A DNA stretch of 64,000 nt. Source: a cyanobacterium PCC 7702 (lineage in GTDB: Bacteria > Cyanobacteriota > Cyanobacteriia > Cyanobacteriales > Nostocaceae). The stretch lies in NCBI GenBank assembly GCA_000332255.1, contig KB235926.1, forward strand, positions 75,902-139,901. Reading direction: 5' to 3'. Every line of letters starts with the position of its first letter. The stretch's first letter is position 1. The translations under genes were made by a program, and so were the position numbers. The notes under the pieces were generated by a model. It was not told the origin of the DNA. It searched no databases and worked only from the letters and a program-made list of their open reading frames with translations. Of this stretch, positions 44,379-53,503 are shown piece by piece.

Positions 44379-46079
44379 ATGTCAGAAAACTTTAGAAGCA
44401 GAGTTATCACCCAAGGAGTACAGCGATCGCCCAATCGGGCCATGTTACGGGCTGTTGGTTTTCAAGATGAAGATTTCCAGAAACCAATAGTTGGTATTGC
44501 CAATGCTTATAGTACCATAACCCCTTGTAACATGGGGATTAACAAGCTGGCGCAAAGGGCAGAAATCGGTCTCAAAATTGCTGGAGCAATGCCGCAATTG
44601 TTCGGCACAATTACGGTGAGCGATGGTATTTCCATGGGGACCGAGGGAATGAAATACTCCTTGGTGTCGCGGGAAGTGATCGCCGATGCGATCGAAACGG
44701 TTTGTAACGGTCAGAGCATGGATGGAGTACTGGCTATTGGTGGTTGTGATAAAAATATGCCAGGCGCCATGATAGCGATCGCCCGCATGAACATTCCCGC
44801 TATTTTTGTTTACGGCGGTACAATCAAACCCGGACACTACAACGGTAGGGACTTAACCATTGTCAGTGCTTTTGAAGCTGTTGGAGAATACAGCGCTGGG
44901 AAAATAGGGGAGAGCGAGCTTTTGGCTGTTGAGCGCCATGCTTGTCCCGGTGCTGGTTCCTGTGGAGGAATGTATACAGCGAATACCATGTCTTCTGCTT
45001 TTGAGGCTATGGGAATGAGTTTGCCCTATTCGTCGACCATGGCAGCAGAAGATGAAGAAAAAGCTGATAGTACCGAAAAATCGGCATTCGTGTTAGTAGA
45101 AGCCATTCGCAAGCAAATTTTACCCCGCCAAATTATTACTCGCAAGTCGATCGAAAATGCGATCGCAGTGATTATGGCGGTAGGTGGTTCTACAAATGCG
45201 GTGTTGCATTTTTTAGCGATCGCCCGCGCTGCTGATGTGGAACTTTGTCTTGATGACTTTGAGGATATCCGTGCTCGCGTTCCTGTACTGTGCGATTTAA
45301 AACCCAGTGGCAAATACGTGGCTACGGATTTACACAAAGCTGGGGGTATTCCCCAGGTGATGAAAATGCTGCTCGTAAACGACCTGCTGCACGGAGATTG
45401 TCTGACTATTACCGGTCAAACCATCGCTGAAGTCCTGGAAAATGTACCGGATGAACCACCACCAAACCAAGAGGTGATTCGTCCCTGGTCAAACCCCATG
45501 TATCCCCAAGGACACTTAGCAATTCTGAAGGGAAACTTGGCTTCGGAGGGAGCAGTAGCAAAAATTACAGGTGTTAAGACTTTGAAAATTACCGGTCCTG
45601 CAAGAGTCTTTGAATCGGAAGAATCCTGCTTGGATGCCATCTTAGGGAAGAAGATTAACAAAGGTGATGTAATTGTGATTCGCTACGAAGGTCCCAAGGG
45701 AGGTCCCGGAATGCGGGAAATGCTAGCTCCAACTTCTGCAATTATCGGAGCTGGTTTGGGCGATTCTGTGGGATTAATTACTGACGGACGCTTTTCAGGC
45801 GGTACCTATGGTATGGTAGTTGGACACGTTGCACCAGAGGCAGCTGTTGGAGGGGCGATCGCTTTGGTGGAAGAAGGCGATATCATTACAATTGATGCCT
45901 GCACTCGTTGTTTGCACTTGCACGTATCTGAAGAAGAACTAGCTCGTCGCCGTCAAAATTGGCGACCTCCCGCACCCCGTTATACCAAGGGCGTTTTGGC
46001 AAAGTATGCCAAATTAGTATCTTCTAGTAGTTTGGGCGCAGTCACTGATTTGAATTTGTTTGAGTGTAGACACGCGTAG
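44379..46079 (+). CDS. ilvD: Dihydroxy-acid dehydratase
   Basis: 566 aa. Fe-S enzyme of branched-chain amino acid synthesis that dehydrates 2,3-dihydroxy-isovalerate and -methylvalerate. Motifs: '[20 protein letters not shown]', '[20 protein letters not shown]', '[20 protein letters not shown]', '[20 protein letters not shown]' and '[20 protein letters not shown]'. The cluster cysteines are in the first three. The last residues 'ECRHA' and the TAG stop (46077-46079) are encoded by a dispersed repeat starting at 46066, so the natural C-terminus ('[10 protein letters not shown]') has been replaced by a few repeat-encoded residues. Likely still functional. Confidence 0.97.
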   Translation: MSENFRSRVITQGVQRSPNRAMLRAVGFQDEDFQKPIVGIANAYSTITPCNMGINKLAQRAEIGLKIAGAMPQLFGTITVSDGISMGTEGMKYSLVSREVIADAIETVCNGQSMDGVLAIGGCDKNMPGAMIAIARMNIPAIFVYGGTIKPGHYNGRDLTIVSAFEAVGEYSAGKIGESELLAVERHACPGAGSCGGMYTANTMSSAFEAMGMSLPYSSTMAAEDEEKADSTEKSAFVLVEAIRKQILPRQIITRKSIENAIAVIMAVGGSTNAVLHFLAIARAADVELCLDDFEDIRARVPVLCDLKPSGKYVATDLHKAGGIPQVMKMLLVNDLLHGDCLTITGQTIAEVLENVPDEPPPNQEVIRPWSNPMYPQGHLAILKGNLASEGAVAKITGVKTLKITGPARVFESEESCLDAILGKKINKGDVIVIRYEGPKGGPGMREMLAPTSAIIGAGLGDSVGLITDGRFSGGTYGMVVGHVAPEAAVGGAIALVEEGDIITIDACTRCLHLHVSEEELARRRQNWRPPAPRYTKGVLAKYAKLVSSSSLGAVTDLNLFECRHA

Positions 46080-46098
46080 TGTGGCTTCTCGTAGAGAA
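46066..46098 (+). repeat. Small dispersed repeat providing the ilvD stop codon
   Basis: 33 bases starting 'gtagacacgcgtagtgtggc' and ending 'ttctcgtagagaa'. Same ends as the copies at 1127 and 2540, with substitutions in the core. The TAG in 'gcgtag' ends ilvD. Confidence 0.85.
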
Positions 46099-46132
46099 GG
46101 TTTGGCTGTACTGAAGCGTGGTGGAGGACTAC

Positions 46133-46167
46133 GCAGACACGCGTAGCGCGGCCTGACTCTACGAGAA
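46133..46167 (+). repeat. Small dispersed repeat providing the hpnK stop codon
   Basis: Begins 'gcagacacgcgtagcgcggc' and ends 'ctacgagaa', a diverged copy 34 bp from the previous one; repeat-like sequence 'ctacgtagagaa' continues to about 46193. The minus-strand stop TAG of hpnK (46161-46159) lies in it. Confidence 0.72.
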
Positions 46168-47070
46168 ACTGCTACCGCATCTACGTAGAGAAGAACAAAT
46201 GATGTTTCCTTCGAGCAGAAAACGATAGTTGGTAAGTTCAAAACCGCTAGCAGTTAGTGCTTGGCGTACTCGAGCGCTTAACAGCGCCTTCAATTCTGCT
46301 TCACCTGCTTTTGCTGGTCCGTTCTGGGGTTCGTTGGCGATCGCGATCGCTGGATGACAATAAATTTCTACTAGATCGGCTGGAATTTGAGGTATCAAAT
46401 CGAGTAAATATTCTTCTTCGATTTCACCAGTTTGCAGCAAACCATACACTCGCTGTGCAAAACCGATACCGCGCGATTGCAATAAACTTTTGCCTTGCAG
46501 GTACAGTCCCCTAAATACCGCCCAGCGAATGAATTTTGTCAGCATTCCACGATGGTTGAATTTTAAATTCAGTGTTAATTCTTCATGGGGAAGGCGAATA
46601 ATTTTAATGTTAAATTCTGCCGCTAAATCAGTTAATATACTTAATACCACCGGATGCAAGTGCATGTGCAAATGCCCGTCTACGTGGGAAAGGGGTAAAC
46701 CAGTAGAGCGAAATTTTTCTAGCTGAGCACGAATTTCTCGTCGTAGCTGGTCGCGCGTTTCCTTGACAAATTGATAGCGCCATCCAGCCCAGTAGGGATT
46801 GTTAGCAAAGTTACCTTGTTTATCGACCAAAAGAGGAATTTGCTCTGGTGGTAAGGCAGCTCGTCCGCATACTAATACTAAATGCAGGCCAACTGCTAAA
46901 TTTGGATGAGTGCAGGCTAAGGCTACGGCTTCTGCTGCTGCATCAGCAGTTACCATTAGGCTAGTACTGGTTAGTACCCCTTGTTCGTGGGCTTTGATAA
47001 TTGCTTGATTAACTCCACTAGAGAAACCAAAGTCATCACCGTTGATGATGGCGAATTTCTTTGCCTGCAT
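46159..47070 (-). CDS. hpnK: Hopanoid biosynthesis deacetylase HpnK (YdjC/ChbG family)
   Basis: 303 aa from ATG 47070 ('MQAKKFAIINGDDFGFSSGV'); a longer frame exists upstream but would overlap the preceding gene and is not family-like. The DD pair in 'NGDDFGFS', 'GLHLVLVCGRAAL', the metal/catalytic 'LSHVDGHLHMHLHPVV' and 'VEIYCHPA' are diagnostic of YdjC-like carbohydrate deacetylases; in this context HpnK removes the acetyl group from N-acetylglucosaminyl-bacteriohopanetetrol. The last residues 'SSLRRCGSSFS' come from dispersed-repeat sequence. Its start is 2 bp after the stop of the ferritin-like gene, implying co-translation. Confidence 0.9.
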   Translation of the reverse strand: MQAKKFAIINGDDFGFSSGVNQAIIKAHEQGVLTSTSLMVTADAAAEAVALACTHPNLAVGLHLVLVCGRAALPPEQIPLLVDKQGNFANNPYWAGWRYQFVKETRDQLRREIRAQLEKFRSTGLPLSHVDGHLHMHLHPVVLSILTDLAAEFNIKIIRLPHEELTLNLKFNHRGMLTKFIRWAVFRGLYLQGKSLLQSRGIGFAQRVYGLLQTGEIEEEYLLDLIPQIPADLVEIYCHPAIAIANEPQNGPAKAGEAELKALLSARVRQALTASGFELTNYRFLLEGNIICSSLRRCGSSFS

Positions 47071-47072
47071 AG

Positions 47073-47951
47073 CTAATAATTGGAAAGTTGGGGTTGAGAG
47101 TTTGACTGACGCCGAAATGGTATCAGTCGGAGAATTTGTAAGGCAAGTTTGCTTAAATTTGGCATTAATTGGGGTTGGAGCAATTGGGGATCGAAGGCGC
47201 TCATTCGCCGGGTATTTTCTTGCCAGCAAGTGGATAAAAATAATTCTGGAGTTAAATTATCTATAAAGCTACTAGCGCCGGTGGCGGTAAAACCCTCTTG
47301 TTGCTCTTGAACAGAACCGCTAAAGGCTCGAATTTTATCTTGCACTGCTGCACAATAATGCCAAAAAGCTTGAATCCCACGCTGCCAATTACTCTGACCT
47401 TCTTGAATTTGTTGATAAGTAACCCAATTAATAAAAAAGACGATGTGACGTGCTTCTTCGTGCAAAACTGTGTCGAAAATTTCAAACAACCCTTTTGGGA
47501 TGTAGCTGACGTGACGACGAGCTAGTTCAAACAAACCAAAAGCCAAGAAAGAATCGAGACATTCACCAAAACCAAAGTTGATGAAGGCTGTTTTTACATT
47601 GCTGGGAATTGCGGGTTCGGGAAGTTGGGAAACCTGGATGTTGTAGTGCTTGATGAGAAATTCAATTAGCTGAGCGTGGCGTTCTTCTTCGTAACCTTGC
47701 AGGGCGATCGCTTCTTTTAATAAAGGATCCCTAATGGTGTTTGTGAAAGCTTTCACCATCGCCCCTGCTTGTTGTTCTGTATGCAGTGCTTCTTTCCAAA
47801 AAGGAATGCTGCGCAAAGCTTCTAAAGCTACATCATCAACAGCAGGCCAAGCAATTTTGTCCACTTCATACTCTTGGTGAGTTGCAATAAAACTCCGGCA
47901 AAATAATTCTTTGTGCTCTTGGCTTCCTATTTTCGTGTCATTCATTCGCAT
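47073..47951 (-). CDS. Ferritin-like di-iron protein inside the hopanoid cluster
   Basis: 292 aa, helical. A full di-iron carboxylate set can be seen: Glu59 in 'LHTEQQAGAMVK', Glu89-x-x-His92 in 'GYEEERHAQLIEF', Glu130 in 'FGFGECLDSFLAFGLFELAR', and Glu166-x-x-His169 in 'VLHEEARHIVFF'. Two ExxH motifs spaced this way are typical of ferritin-like oxidases and oxygenases (AurF/ribonucleotide-reductase-like fold). No signal peptide. It starts 14 bp after hpnJ and ends 2 bp before hpnK, so it belongs to the same transcript. A hydroxylation or oxidation on the hopanoid side chain is a reasonable inference; simple iron storage or an unrelated role cannot be excluded. Confidence 0.85.
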   Translation of the reverse strand: MRMNDTKIGSQEHKELFCRSFIATHQEYEVDKIAWPAVDDVALEALRSIPFWKEALHTEQQAGAMVKAFTNTIRDPLLKEAIALQGYEEERHAQLIEFLIKHYNIQVSQLPEPAIPSNVKTAFINFGFGECLDSFLAFGLFELARRHVSYIPKGLFEIFDTVLHEEARHIVFFINWVTYQQIQEGQSNWQRGIQAFWHYCAAVQDKIRAFSGSVQEQQEGFTATGASSFIDNLTPELFLSTCWQENTRRMSAFDPQLLQPQLMPNLSKLALQILRLIPFRRQSNSQPQLSNY

Positions 47952-47965
47952 TAACTACCAATCAG

Positions 47966-49420
47966 TTAACCACTAACCATTGATTTTGATTTAGCAGCTG
48001 CTTGAGCGTGACGCTGTTTGAGGTAGGAAAAAAACTCGCGTCCTTCACGCAAGCGACGTACCAGCATTTGCGGATCGCTGAGCATTTCGCCCACAATCGG
48101 AATGATTGCTCGAGGACGAAAATAAAATCGCCGGTACATCTGCTCCACTGCATCTTCAATTTCAGCACTAGAAAGGTTGGGATATTGCAGAGCTGACATT
48201 TGTATTCCGGAATTGGAAACTAGAGAACGATCGCTAAACCAATTGTTTTCCAGCGCTTGGCGGTACAGTTCTGTTCCGGGGTAGGGAGCAGCGATAGAAA
48301 CTTGAATGGTATGAGGATTAATTTCGCAAGCAAAGCGAATTGTTTCTTCGATAGTTTCCCGTGTTTCGTTGGGCAAACCAATAATAAATGTACCGTGTAC
48401 GGTAATGCCAAGTTTGTGACAATTCTCCATGAATTTGCGTGCCACTTCCAGCTTAATGCCTTTTTTAATTCCGTCCAAGATTTTTTGATTGCCTGACTCA
48501 AATCCCACCAGCAACAAGCGCAGACCGTTGTCGCGTAGCTGTTTGAGGGTATCGTAATCTAAATTGGCGCGGGCGTTACAACTCCAGGTTAGTTTCAAGC
48601 GCTTCATGTGCTCGCTGATAGCGATCGCTCGCTGCTTGTCAATGGTGAAAGTGTCGTCATCGAACATGTACTCCCGTACTTTGTCGCCAAAGATTGCTTT
48701 TGCTTGTTCCATTTCCCGCCCCACGGTGTCCGGACTTTTGGTACGGTATACGTGTCCGCCTATCGTTTGAGGCCAAAGACAAAAAGTACATTTTGCCGGA
48801 CAACCCCTTCCGGTGTAAAAGGAAATGTATGGATGCAGCAAGTAACCGATAAAGTATTTTGTGATATCTAAATCACGAGCGTAAATTGGCAGCACGCTAG
48901 GCATACAATCCCAATCATGAATCAAGGCTCGGTCTTCGTTATGATGGATGTTGCCGTTGCGATCGCGGTAGCTTAAACCTTTGATTTCATCCCAAGCTTT
49001 ACCTTCTGCTACTTCTTTGCAAGTATAATCAAATTCGTGGCGACAGACAAAGTCAATTATCGGGTTTTCCCGTAATGTCTCTTCTGCCAAGACAGCCACG
49101 TGCGCACCAATCAAACCAATTTCTGTATCGGGATTTTGAGCTTTGATCGCCTTAGCAAATTTAACGTCATTGGCCAAGGAAGGGGTGCTGGTGTGCATGA
49201 TGACTAGTTCGTAATCTTTGGCTATCTTCAGCACATCTTCCACGGTTTGATGGTGGGGAGGAGCGTCCACAAGTTTGCTATTAGCTACAAGAGCAGCAGG
49301 TTGTGCTAACCATGTTGGGTACCAAAAGGAGGTAATTTCCCGCTTGGCTTGGTATCGAGAACCCGCACCACCATCAAATCCATCGAAGGAAGGAGGACTG
49401 AGAAACAAAGTTTTTTTCAT
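47966..49420 (-). CDS. hpnJ: Hopanoid biosynthesis radical SAM protein HpnJ
   Basis: 484 aa. B12-binding-like N-terminal domain ('LFLSPPSFDGFDGGAGSRYQ', 'IGLIGAHVAVLAEETLRENP') and radical SAM core with the CxxxCxxC cluster motif in 'FYTGRGCPAKCTFCLWPQTI', then 'REYMFDDDTFTIDKQRAIAI' and 'LLLVGFESGNQKILDGIKKG'. HpnJ contracts the glucosamine ring on bacteriohopanetetrol to the cyclopentane (cyclitol ether). It acts after HpnI and HpnK, both encoded here. SAM and a 4Fe-4S cluster are required. Confidence 0.95.
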   Translation of the reverse strand: MKKTLFLSPPSFDGFDGGAGSRYQAKREITSFWYPTWLAQPAALVANSKLVDAPPHHQTVEDVLKIAKDYELVIMHTSTPSLANDVKFAKAIKAQNPDTEIGLIGAHVAVLAEETLRENPIIDFVCRHEFDYTCKEVAEGKAWDEIKGLSYRDRNGNIHHNEDRALIHDWDCMPSVLPIYARDLDITKYFIGYLLHPYISFYTGRGCPAKCTFCLWPQTIGGHVYRTKSPDTVGREMEQAKAIFGDKVREYMFDDDTFTIDKQRAIAISEHMKRLKLTWSCNARANLDYDTLKQLRDNGLRLLLVGFESGNQKILDGIKKGIKLEVARKFMENCHKLGITVHGTFIIGLPNETRETIEETIRFACEINPHTIQVSIAAPYPGTELYRQALENNWFSDRSLVSNSGIQMSALQYPNLSSAEIEDAVEQMYRRFYFRPRAIIPIVGEMLSDPQMLVRRLREGREFFSYLKQRHAQAAAKSKSMVSG

Positions 49421-49452
49421 CTATAATCTCCAGTTAATAATTTTGGCTGTTT

Positions 49453-50066
49453 TTAATGAAAATACTCATATACTCCCAGGCATATTATCAAAAAAGCCGA
49501 TATAATTCCAGACCATTTACTAGATAAATTTTTAGTTAATTTTCTTCCTAATAATTGCCCGAGAGCAATGGCTGCTAAACTCAGTATTACTGTTAACAAA
49601 GTAGTGTAAATAATATTTACACCGGAAATACCAGCTCCTATTCCTCCAGCTAAATTATTAATTGTTAAAGCCAAAGCTAATCCCACAGATTCTTTGACAT
49701 CGATAGAGTTGGATTTATCCCAGTTGCTCGTTCTGGCTGGGCAATAAAAAGAGTGTAATCAAGCTCATTTTTATGTAACTTTTTCCGTGGTTTAATTTCT
49801 GTATTCCATACATCCCATATTCCCCAAACACCGATAAAAATTAGAGCTAAGCTACCAATCAGATTGGCTAAATTTGCGGGTAATAACTGACTAATTATTC
49901 CTCCTAATGACATGGAAAAGTATGTTCCCACACCCGAGACTACAGCAATAATTAAATTACTGAAGATACCAATTTTGATTTTTTTAACTCCATAGGCAAT
50001 TCCCACTGCCAAATTATCAATATTATTAAATATGGCAAGAATGATCGTCGAAAATAAATGTGGCAT
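49453..50066 (-). pseudogene. MntP/YtaF-like cation efflux membrane protein, frameshifted
   Basis: Two frames make one multi-helix protein. The N-terminal part starts 'MPHLFSTIILAIFNNIDNLA' with the membrane acidic residue ('NNIDNLAVGIAYG') and runs through 'LALIFIGVWGIWDVWNTEIK' to 'FIAQPERA'. One base is missing near 49725; in the other frame it continues 'WDKSNSIDVKESVGLALALT', 'INNLAGGIGAGISG' to the end 'IICLGVYEYFH'. The repeated Asn-Asn-(Asp/Leu)-Ala-(Val/Gly)-Gly-Ile motif in both halves is the MntP/YtaF hallmark (manganese or related cation export). It lies between hpnI (9 bp) and hpnJ (32 bp) in the same direction. A single-base error in the sequence could also explain the break. 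Confidence 0.8.
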
Positions 50067-50075
50067 TTCTATTCC

Positions 50076-51275
50076 TTATGCATTTTCCTGAGAAAAAAGT
50101 ACTAATTTCCCTGTTTTTGTTAGCTTTAATTTTCTGCCTCGCCATGTAATGGTGCTGCCAAAAAAACAGTAGCACCAAATCAAAAAATCGCAAAAATCCC
50201 ATACAGGAATCAACCACAAATATTTTCTAGTAGTTTGATCTTCAAGAAGCTTGACACCGACAACCCAACCCATGAATAACCGCAGCATCCATGTCACAGA
50301 TGCTACTACCCAGCTGAAAGTCGATCCAGCTGTGACGATGAGAAGTAACAAACTGCTGATGGTTCCGTAGGTAAAAATCAATCCCATGTAACCCCAGGGG
50401 CGAGAAATTCGCGTACAACGCGACCAACGAATTTGACGATGGATAGAATTGACTAAGCTAGAGGAAGAAAGTACATGTTCGACTACATAGTCGCAAAGGA
50501 AAACTTTGTATCCTGCTTTGGCGCAAAGGTACCCTAGTTGAAAATCGTCTGCGAGATAATCCGCGATCGCTTCAAATCCTCCTATCTCTGCGAGCACTTG
50601 CTTGCGAATCACAATGGTGGAACCAAAGGCAAATTTTATACCTTCTAGTTGGTTGCTAACTAAAACGCCCGCATGAAAATCTGTAGCAGTACCGATAGCT
50701 TCTAAAGCTGCTAACCATCCTTGTGCTGCAGAGCGATACAAACAGGTGACAACACCTACTTGTTTGTTTTGGAATGGTTGAATAATACGCTGCAAATAGT
50801 CGCAACCAACTCTGATATCACTGTCTGCAACCACTAAATATTCGTATTTAGCGAAATTGACAGCATTGGCTAAATTGCTAATTTTCAAGTTTGTACCGAT
50901 AGTGCGATCGCTGATGACCAACTGAATGTCTACTTTGGGAAAGTCATTGATAATTTGCTTGACTGTGGTAATACCGCTATCTTGACTGTCATGAACGCTA
51001 AAAATAATTTGATAAATGGGATATTGCTGTTGACAAAAAGAAGCCAGATTTACGTAATCATCAGCGTCTAGACCACAAATAGGTTTTAGTATTGTCACGG
51101 GAGGATGAAAATTTGTAGCAATTGAACAGGGATATTTTAAAAAGTAAATTGCTGCATAGATTGCATAGCAGTAAAACAAAATTGCTGTCAAACAAAGAAC
51201 GAACAACAGAAAATTAATAATAGTTAAATGAGAAAAATGAGAAATACCCAAGAATATAAGCTTAATAATTCCCAT
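50076..51275 (-). CDS. hpnI: Hopanoid glycosyltransferase HpnI
   Basis: 399 aa. N-terminal membrane helix (residues 17-45), then a GT2/GT21 catalytic domain: 'PPVTILKPICGLDADDYVNL', 'YEYLVVADSDIRVGCDYLQR' (DxD), 'ATDFHAGVLVSNQLEGIKFA', 'EAIADYLADDFQLGYLCAKA' (catalytic Asp) and 'SIHRQIRWSRCTRI' (Q/RxxRW). C-terminal helices follow. HpnI transfers N-acetylglucosamine to bacteriohopanetetrol, the first step to BHT glucosamine and BHT cyclitol ether. First gene of the leftward hpnI-mntP'-hpnJ-fer-hpnK unit; 412 bp of non-coding DNA (51276-51687) precede it. Confidence 0.92.
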   Translation of the reverse strand: MGIIKLIFLGISHFSHLTIINFLLFVLCLTAILFYCYAIYAAIYFLKYPCSIATNFHPPVTILKPICGLDADDYVNLASFCQQQYPIYQIIFSVHDSQDSGITTVKQIINDFPKVDIQLVISDRTIGTNLKISNLANAVNFAKYEYLVVADSDIRVGCDYLQRIIQPFQNKQVGVVTCLYRSAAQGWLAALEAIGTATDFHAGVLVSNQLEGIKFAFGSTIVIRKQVLAEIGGFEAIADYLADDFQLGYLCAKAGYKVFLCDYVVEHVLSSSSLVNSIHRQIRWSRCTRISRPWGYMGLIFTYGTISSLLLLIVTAGSTFSWVVASVTWMLRLFMGWVVGVKLLEDQTTRKYLWLIPVWDFCDFLIWCYCFFGSTITWRGRKLKLTKTGKLVLFSQENA

Positions 51276-51510
51276 TGACTAGGGTGCCAAACTGGTGGTA
51301 AACAGCTCGTAGACTAGTCTATAACTTTTTTATGACCGGGATGTTAAAATGAGGTTGCAAATCAATAACTTTGGAATTTTTTCGCAGATGTTTTACTAGA
51401 ATTCGCAACAGGGAAAAGCAAAAATTCCAGTCCCACGAAAGTTACTGAGGTGCTCTCGTTTTAATTTATACTCTTGTCCTCAAAGCTGTTACCAACAGGA
51501 ATTTGATAAG

Positions 51511-51538
51511 AAAAAGCCCACTATTTATTCAGTTGGGC
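51511..51538 (-). terminator. Rho-independent terminator after the hpsJ-like gene (minus strand)
   Basis: On the minus strand GCCCA (51538-51534), 13-base loop, TGGGC (51520-51516), then TTTTT. 150 bp after the hpsJ-like stop. The loop is rather large. Confidence 0.65.
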
Positions 51539-51687
51539 ATCAGGCGAATTTATACTATTAAGTTGGCTCTCTATTTAATTTAGAGCAAAAAAATAAGAAA
51601 ATGATAAGAAACTTATAACAACAGTCACTTAGTCCTTACTCGTTGTGAACCAGAGCGATCGCTGATTCGACAACTTCCCTATTTCAC

Positions 51688-52407
51688 CTACAGACTTTGT
51701 GTCCAGCGCGATCCCTTCCAAAGACAAATAAATAAAGCAGCGGAAACTAAAGCTCCTAAATTCCACTTCACTGAATTCTTAAGCAAATTCATTCTCTGGG
51801 AAGCTATATTCGCTTCTGCTTGAGTCTTTATTTGCACCTTAGCTTTGGATAGCTCTGACAAAACTTGATTTTTCACCGCTTGGGGATTTTGTCCCTTCAA
51901 CGGACGACCTTGACTTTTTAAAAAATTATCTATTTGTTCGGGTGTGGCTTGATGCAGTTGCTTTTCTATCTGTTCGGCTTGGGAAAGTTGTTTTTGAGAT
52001 AAAGTGTTGATCTGAGTAACGCTAGCGTTAGCAAGCCGGACTGTATTTGCAACTCCCAAGGGAATCATTAAAACAAATAATACCGCAAACAACAAAGTTA
52101 GCCAAGATAAGAATTTCAAAATTCGGAATTCCCATTTACTCCGGGAATAAGTTTCTCCAAAAAATACTAGCACCAATCCAATTAAAGGTACGGGTACTCG
52201 TTCAATCAGTGCTCCAAAAGTTTGAAATTCCCAAGCGGGATTCATAAATTCTGGAGGCACGAACGTCTCAATAATATCAAACAATGCTAATAGTAATAAA
52301 CCATAACCCAAAAGACGCAGAATATTCATCGATTCTGCTTGTTTGTATGCAAATTCCTGGAGTTCGTTTAACAAAGGAATAAATTTATCGCTAGTGGATT
52401 TTGTCAT
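51688..52407 (-). CDS. hpsJ: HpsJ-like protein, cyanoexosortase A-associated
   Basis: 239 aa from ATG 52407. Membrane helices at 'ILRLLGYGLLLLALFDIIET', 'VPLIGLVLVFFG', 'FLSWLTLLFAVLFVLMIPLG' and near the end 'LGALVSAALFICLWKG', with a long helical, Gln/Lys-rich stretch between ('TQINTLSQKQLSQAEQIEKQ', 'ATPEQIDNFLKSQGRPLKGQ'). HpsJ was named from genes needed for hormogonium polysaccharide and motility in Nostoc; this version accompanies cyanoexosortase A. It is the last gene of the cassette with the exosortase. Probable role: envelope or polysaccharide export. Confidence 0.8.
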   Translation of the reverse strand: MTKSTSDKFIPLLNELQEFAYKQAESMNILRLLGYGLLLLALFDIIETFVPPEFMNPAWEFQTFGALIERVPVPLIGLVLVFFGETYSRSKWEFRILKFLSWLTLLFAVLFVLMIPLGVANTVRLANASVTQINTLSQKQLSQAEQIEKQLHQATPEQIDNFLKSQGRPLKGQNPQAVKNQVLSELSKAKVQIKTQAEANIASQRMNLLKNSVKWNLGALVSAALFICLWKGSRWTQSL

Positions 52408-52460
52408 ATCTTTACACAATCAGCAAGTTTGAACTAATATTCTCGAGGAGCTACCGTTTG

Positions 52461-52631
52461 TTAGTTTGTGATTGATTCTTGCTCGAATAGCATCACCACT
52501 CGACCGCTATCTTCTTGCGATTTGGGTTTTTCGCCTAGATTTGTTGTGAGAGATACTTTCACTAAAGTCAAGAAGATACTGCTAAAAATAATAGCCAAAA
52601 ATGAAATTCGAAATTTTTGCCACCAAAGCAT
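52461..52631 (-). CDS. Cyanoexosortase A system-associated protein, truncated
   Basis: 56 aa: 'MLWWQKFRISFLAIIFSSIF' starts a membrane helix, then 'LTLVKVSL' and a short tail ending 'VMLFEQESITN'. The ATG overlaps the exosortase stop (TGATG), the normal layout of the associated protein that follows cyanoexosortase A. That partner is usually around 200 aa, so most of its periplasmic domain is missing; only 53 bp separate it from the hpsJ-like gene. Likely a deletion derivative; may be non-functional. Confidence 0.62.
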   Translation of the reverse strand: MLWWQKFRISFLAIIFSSIFLTLVKVSLTTNLGEKPKSQEDSGRVVMLFEQESITN

Positions 52632-53503
52632 CACTTTTTCACCTGGGGAGAATTTTGATTTTTGCGCTCTTGCTGCCAAAGTAAAAAGAGATAAAAGCAA
52701 ACAAATACTATCACTTGTATGATTCCAAATAAAAGTGAACCATCGCCTTCATGCCAATAATTAAATGCTTGGAAATTCCTGTTCGCAGACATCACGGCTA
52801 GCAGGGAAATTCTGATGCCATTAATAATAAATGCTAACGCGATCGCTACAATGGATACTATAGGTATCTGCTTTCGTTCCATTGGAAACACAAACAAGCA
52901 AATTACAGCAATTCCTAAAAGATAGCAAATAGATTCTATACCCGAACAGGCAGCATAAACTTTAACACTTCCTGTGGGTAAGTTGATGAAAACTCCTTGT
53001 AGAGATACATCAAAACCAAAATACCAAAGCAGGAATGCTGAAAATTTTGCTGTCAAAGGAGAAAGATCAAATAAAGATGATAGTACTAACTTGGGAATAC
53101 CAAGAAAAAATAGTATAGTTAATTCTTGCCAGTATTGTTTAAATCCCTGGAAGCCAGAAGCCAATAAACTAATAGCTAAACCCCCAAGAAATGGGGAAAC
53201 GCGCACAAAAATTTCCAGAGAATCATTTGACTTGAAAGTAGTACTTTGCCAAAGTAAGGTCGCAAGTAATAATCCTCCTACAAGACTGGGAAAAAGTCCA
53301 CTTTCTAAATTTAATTTTTGCTGTTTTTCTCCTAGTAAAGAAGCTACAGCTAACAAAAAAAGTATAGACATTCCCGCTTGGGCGACATCTCCAGACTTCC
53401 AAGTGAGGGTAAGGATAATTGCACTAGTAGCTGCTCCTATTCCTAACAGCCATAACTTGCTATTTTGCAGTGATTTAACTTTGATAAGGGAAGTAGCTTT
53501 CAT
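52631..53503 (-). CDS. crtA: Cyanoexosortase A
   Basis: 290 aa, about eight membrane helices. The catalytic triad of exosortases is present: Cys176 in 'VKVYAACSGIESICYLLGIA', Arg221 in 'FIINGIRISLLAVMSA' and His241 in 'FNYWHEGDGSLLFG'. Exosortases recognise PEP-CTERM-type C-terminal tags and release exported proteins from the membrane, usually linked to exopolysaccharide. ATG 53503 is taken; an in-frame start lies nine codons upstream. No protein with a PEP-CTERM tail was seen in this window, so its substrates are encoded elsewhere. Confidence 0.9.
   Translation of the reverse strand: MKATSLIKVKSLQNSKLWLLGIGAATSAIILTLTWKSGDVAQAGMSILFLLAVASLLGEKQQKLNLESGLFPSLVGGLLLATLLWQSTTFKSNDSLEIFVRVSPFLGGLAISLLASGFQGFKQYWQELTILFFLGIPKLVLSSLFDLSPLTAKFSAFLLWYFGFDVSLQGVFINLPTGSVKVYAACSGIESICYLLGIAVICLFVFPMERKQIPIVSIVAIALAFIINGIRISLLAVMSANRNFQAFNYWHEGDGSLLFGIIQVIVFVCFYLFLLWQQERKNQNSPQVKK

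Noticed and set aside
46080..46158. Small gene between ilvD and hpnK
   Set aside because: The interval is almost wholly dispersed-repeat sequence.
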